A DNA stretch of 64,000 bases from Panagrolaimus kolymaensis (Eukaryota > Nematoda > Chromadorea > Rhabditida > Panagrolaimidae): contig JAJQJQ010000004.1 of NCBI GenBank assembly GCA_028622995.1, positions 6,572,001-6,636,000 of the forward strand. The letters are read 5' to 3'. How positions within the stretch are numbered: position 1 is the first letter of the stretch; each line of letters starts with the position of its first letter. A program made the translations under genes and the position numbers. Shown here one piece after another: positions 59,753-64,000 of this stretch. Under the pieces are notes generated by a model. The model was not told the DNA's origin. It ran no database searches and worked only from the letters and a program-made list of their open reading frames with translations.

Positions 59753-60461
59753 TTACCCTTTTGGAAGTTCTTTTGACATACTTTCTGTAAGAATTTTTTT
59801 GACGATTGTTGTTTCACATTCAATTTCAATAAGAAGAGCAGGCATTATCATTGACCAGTCAGGAACATTTTCGTAGCAAACTTTTCCATGTATAGCTTTT
59901 CCATCAGTTTGAAAAATAATTTGAGAGACCTAAAAATTCAATAAAATAAAAAAAATAACAAATGGTGAAAAACTCACTTCAATAGTATCCATGTAGAAAT
60001 CAACCTTTAGAAAAAGTTCACGAATTGGCTGCGTCAATACTTCATCAGGTTTATATTCTTTAGAATTATGATTAAAACTCAAACTTTCCTAAAATTTAAA
60101 AAAACCATTGCTTCGATTTGTTTTTATTTATTAAAGAACTCACATTTTCGATATTAACTACAACGACATGTATACCTCTATCAACCAACAATATTCTTGA
60201 TTTCATACTTCCATTTATAGCATTAAATTGAACAAGCATACGTTTCAAATAAGGATATGGTAATTTCATAGCTTTTTCACCTATTGGAATTTTTGAATCA
60301 GAACTGATTTCATTAGCAATATATCGATCACGAACTAACATAGCATGAATTGAAGGAATTCTAGGATCTAATGGATGATTATCACAATCACTATCATTTG
60401 ATTTAATAGCAGCTATTGAATTTGCACATATACCAACAAACAGGAAGAATAAAGCATTCAT
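59753..60461 (-). CDS. Small secreted protein, unrecognised
   Basis: Three exons (60461-60144, 60088-59978, 59929-59753), all phase 0, encode 201 residues. A signal peptide is evident (MNALFFLFVGICANSIAA). The mature part has DCDNHPLDPRIPSIHAMLVR, RILLVDRGIHVVVVNIEN and KVCYENVPDWSMIMPALLIE, with only three Cys beyond the signal peptide. There is no membrane segment or familiar domain. ATG 60461 is the start that gives the signal peptide directly. Confidence 0.7.
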
Positions 60462-61059
60462 TTTTTCTTTGACGACGAAATTCACAGAGAACAGAGAGAA
60501 AATGATTGAATGAAAATTATTGAGTCAAAAAACTGCTAAAGCGGTAAACAATGAAAACAAAAAACTTATATGCAAATTTTTTCATTTTTTGCAACTTTCC
60601 CATGAATTGTTTCCGAGCGATGCACTGACAATGAAAATTGTAGAGTAGGAGGAGGGCATTAAGAAAAAAGAATAAAATAATTAGTTGAAACTCATGTAAG
60701 AAATAGGATTGATTGTTCGATGAAAAAAACAAAGTTTTTGTTTATCCTTTTAAAAATGCTCAACTCTTGAAAGGATTGTCTCAGGGAGCAAGCAAAAGTA
60801 CGATGCTTTCATAAAAAAAAAGTGTCAAACTTTGAAGTTCAAAGATTTTTAGCTTTTTCAATCATTTTTTTTTCGTCTTCCAAAGTTTCTATTCAATGTC
60901 CATGACTTTGACATATTCCAACCTACGTTTTTTGTTTGTTGTTGCTTGTGTATTCATACACCCTCGTTATTCTAATTCTAACCGTGTTATATTTATTTTG
61001 TTTTGATCGTTATTTACTTGAACATTTTCTAATCGTATTTTTCTAGGCTCATCATCAAA
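60462..61059. other. Shared upstream region of two divergent genes
   Basis: It separates the minus-strand secreted gene from the plus-strand helicase, so it should contain both promoters. An acceptor-like TTTTTCTAG ends at 61046, 14 bp before the helicase ATG. No coding sequence was found. Confidence 0.5.
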
Positions 61060-64000
61060 ATGGCTGAAGAAACTATTGGTCCTAAAACACAAGAGCCTGT
61101 TGTTCCTGAAACAGAAGAACCTATTTCTCCTGAAACAGAAGAAACGATTGTTCCTGAAACAGAAGAACCTGTTGGCCCTAAAACTGGTTATACAGATGTT
61201 GTTAAAGCAGGCTTCAAAACTGTGTATGATATGCCAGCTCAACACATCAAATTATTTGCTCCATGGATTTTTGATATCGATACTGTTGACTTTTTGAAAA
61301 CATACAAACCTGCCATGTGTTAGTTTTCTTGCTACTTTTGCTAAAAATGTTACTCAAATTTCTTATTTTTTAGGTAAAGAAGATTATAAGAAGCTTTGTA
61401 GAGTATTGGATGTAGAAGATAATCGAGCTTCGCGTATTTATAAAACAGCCATGGATATTCTTAGTAAGGATGATCAAGCTCGAATGATGATGCTTCGTTT
61501 TTTGGAAGGTTAGTTTTATTAAAATTAATCGAATCAGTTTATCCTCATCCTATTTATTATTTTAGTTAATCCTAAAGCTGTTGAATTTGAAAAGAAGATT
61601 CTGTTTGCTCCGCCACAATGTCCAGTAAAATCGTTCGATATTTATTATGAAAAATTTCTTTCCAACGCTGCAAATCCTTTGGTTATTGATCACATTATTA
61701 CTGTATTAGATTCTCCACTTATCATAAAGTACTTTGAGCATTGCACAGAAAGTGTTTATCGTGATATCAGCAAAAAATACGAAGTGTACTGTAATTCCAA
61801 AAATTTCTCTGGTAAGCATTTTTGCTTTTATTTTCTAAACCTTTTAATGTGCCTTCTTTTACAGTTATTTGGAAAACACGTTGTGAGCTTCTCATCGACT
61901 TAATTTTATCGCATCCTATTAAAAGAAGTCCTGAACATTGGTATCCGGAATTGTTGGTCGCATGTAATACTCATCCTGTAAGCCGTGCAGTACTTCGTAA
62001 ACTTGATCCAAATTATAAAGATGTCATCACGAATCACATTATTACTCTTCAACAATTAGAAAAACCACCAGCTGGTCAATATACAGAATTCGTTGATGAA
62101 GATGCAGTACCAAATGAACCTCGTCCACAAAATCTTTTTGGAAAGCGACCAGGTAAAAGGTTTTTAATTCAATGTTTATCCTTATCTTTTTCGTTTTCAG
62201 ATGATATTACTGGTGAATATAGTAATGAACCATATTCGATGCGTGCTTATCAAGAAGAACTTGCTTCAAAAGCTAAACAAGGCCATGGTACTATTATTTG
62301 TGCTCCAACTGGTTCGGGTAAAACTCTGGTTGCAATTGACATTATGGTTTCTCATCTTCGATCTAAAAAAATTCTTGGAAAAGTTGGTCGCATTGCTATG
62401 TTTGTTCCAACCATTCCTTTGGTCAGTCAACAGTCACATCAAATTATGCGAAATACATACCCAGAATTCTTTGTTGAAAAAATCAGTGGAGCTGAAAGGA
62501 TGACAGATGCGGGCGAAGTTCGTAAAGCTGATACTGTTCTTCGTGCTGATATCGTCGTTTTAACACCACAAATTTTCATGTAAGTTTTTTTGTGTTTCAA
62601 ACGTTAAATCATATTTATCTTTTTTGTTTTTTAGCAACATGTTATTAAGTCCGCTTAAATCTCAAAAGCTTTATTTGACTGACTTTACTATGTTTATTTT
62701 TGATGAATGTCATCACTGTAATGAACAACATCCTTACAATGTTTTAATGGATCATGTTCGACAATTGGGATACTCGCCTCAAATCGTTGGTCTTACTGCT
62801 TCTGTTGGTGATGGTAATGATGGGTAAGTTGCGGTTTTACATTAACGAGTAACTTTTACTCATTGTTGTCTGTCTATCTTTTACCATATCTTTATGAAAA
62901 ATTTGTCCTTTTTAGAAAATCAAAGACAAAAATGGATTCTTCAACTGCTTTGGAACATATGACAGCACTTTGTGCTCGTTTGAATGTATCAACCATTAGT
63001 TCCGTTCGTGATCCTGAGAATGAAGCCGAACTTCTCTTCCATGTTTCTCGTCCAATTGATGGTTAGTTTTATCGCTTTATTGAACTTAAACTGAAGTCTG
63101 TTTTTATAGAAATTTATCCTGTTCGACCATCAACTAAAGACGATTTTGCTCATGAAATTGCATTGTTATCTGATTACGTTCAAGCTAAAGTTAGAGACGA
63201 ATTGAAGGAAGCTCTCAAAGATTTAACTGAAGTCAAGGTATGTTTATTCCTATTATTAGCACAATGAATACATTTTCAAAACTTTTAGGATGATTTTGAC
63301 TTTGCTTATGAAGAACTTCAAGGAAAGAATGGTTCTGTTAAAACTTCATACCGATACAATGGAAAGCTCGCGATGATTAAACATGAAGTTGATAAAAATT
63401 ATACGAGTAATCCTGATCGTCGATTCTTCTTGATGAAATGCTTTGAACTTCTTGAAGTATGTATCTTTGTTTATATCGTGATTACCGCATAATCAATTTT
63501 GTCTTTCAGATTTTTCATTTCACTTTAAGAAATAACGAATTGTTACCTGCTGAACTTGCTTTTGAATACTTCCATGAAAGAATCAATGCTTTTGATCGAT
63601 TTGACCTTTATAAAGATGTTAAGCCTGAAACATATATGGGACAAATGATTGCTCGCCTCAGTGAATTCGTTGTTCATATCAAAGGCATGATTTCTCTTTC
63701 ATCATTTTACGATTATATTAACGTTATGTCTTTTAGGCCGGCTTCCAAACTTAGATCAATATGTTCCTGCTTCAAACAAGAAACCTATTTTGAACAAATT
63801 GATTGAATGTATTGAAGAACAATATAACAAAAACTATGATTCACGTATTTTGATCTTCCTTGATAGCCGTAAAAGTTGTGCAAAGTTAGCTGAATATCTC
63901 AAAAAAATTCCTGAAATCAAAGCAACTTTTGGTGAAGGATCTATTGCTCATCTTGTTTCAGTCAATCAATCAGCTGCTAAATATGGTCAATCATCAGCAA
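61060..64000 (+). CDS. RIG-I-like / Dicer-related helicase (3' end outside window)
   Basis: Eleven exons are visible: 61060-61318, 61374-61508, 61566-61811, 61865-62152, 62201-62579, 62635-62823, 62916-63061, 63110-63237, 63289-63456, 63510-63684 (or 63660) and 63737 onward. Worm DRH proteins of this group sense or process dsRNA in antiviral RNAi and endogenous small-RNA pathways. An acidic N-terminal repeat (PETEEP units) and a helical region come first. The helicase follows: [14 protein letters not shown], motif [10 protein letters not shown] (about 343), [10 protein letters not shown], motif II DECHH (about 459) and [10 protein letters not shown]. The insert region comes next, then the start of helicase domain 2 ([10 protein letters not shown]). 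The DECH box and order mark the RLR/Dicer group. The C-terminal RNA-binding domain is not in the window. The exon 10 donor is ambiguous (GC at 63685 or GT at 63661). Confidence 0.92.
61090..61200 (+). repeat. PETEEP-coding tandem repeat at the helicase N-terminus
   Basis: Three to four imperfect 36-bp repeats (CCTGAAACAGAAGAA core) encode 12-residue units of the PETEEP-I/V type within the first exon of the helicase gene. The translated tract is acidic and probably disordered. Confidence 0.85.

Noticed and set aside
60967..61245. 92-codon minus-strand frame with repeated FCFRNNRF units
   Set aside because: It is the antisense of the PETEEP-coding repeats in the first helicase exon, and so a shadow of the real gene.

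Overview
The window is nuclear DNA from an invertebrate, almost certainly a nematode. It is strongly AT-rich, with many A/T homopolymers. Genes are split by short introns (often 45-60 bp) whose acceptors look like T-tract plus AG. Several families are typical of nematodes: a CX-module membrane protein, a ground-like-domain protein with a Pro/Gly-rich front, an F-box-like paralogue cluster and a Dicer-related/RIG-I-like helicase. One adjacent same-strand gene pair has operon-like spacing. I do not assign a genus.

Layout. 1-4027: AT-rich, no gene seen. 4028-5614 (-): CX-module gene whose first intron holds a TTAA-flanked MITE. 7390-7990: a chimeric duplicate joining the last exon of the CX gene to the 3' end of polyubiquitin. 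8989-9846 (-): three-unit polyubiquitin. 10836-12910 (-): BTB-kelch protein. 14165-15275 (-): small two-exon membrane protein. 19322-19777 (+): small single-pass membrane protein. 19922-22609 (-): three tandem paralogues of an unrecognised family with a DE-x-K-x-GSRE-x-SPHW-x-ML motif. 23083-24916 (-): ground-like protein. 25963-26647 (-): F-box-like protein. 27464-28342 and 28516-28912 (+): mitochondrial ribosomal protein mS26 and the gamma-secretase subunit PEN-2.

29.2-45.4 kb is a large mobile-element block. It holds a 6.9-kb Helitron whose Rep-helicase frame is broken by a single in-frame stop. Abutting it is an 807-bp non-autonomous Helitron. After that comes a tandem array of hairpin-bearing repeats, into which a 1.5-kb foldback element (6-bp TSD) and a GC-rich hAT-type MITE (8-bp TSD) have inserted. 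An F-box-like gene lies at 43976-44767. The block is flanked by direct duplicates of pen-2 exons 2-3 and of the leader of the next gene, a carnitine/acylcarnitine-type mitochondrial carrier (45959-46987, +). This suggests that an ancestral mS26/pen-2/carrier cluster was split.

47.4-54.3 kb: two more F-box-like paralogues flank a seven-exon secreted Cys-rich gene (49071-52666, -). An inverted fragment of that gene lies at 47427-47610, and a CACGTG-rich MITE sits in one of its introns. 55140-58924 (-): PLEKHD1-type PH/coiled-coil protein with a tRNA-Leu(UAA) gene in one intron. 59753-60461 (-): small secreted protein. 61060 to the window end (+): RIG-I-like/Dicer-related helicase, truncated by the window edge.

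Exon coordinates were worked out by hand from splice signals and reading phase. For every complete multi-exon model except the CX gene, whose 5' end is open, the summed exon length is a multiple of three. Names rest on recognising family motifs by eye, not on database searches.
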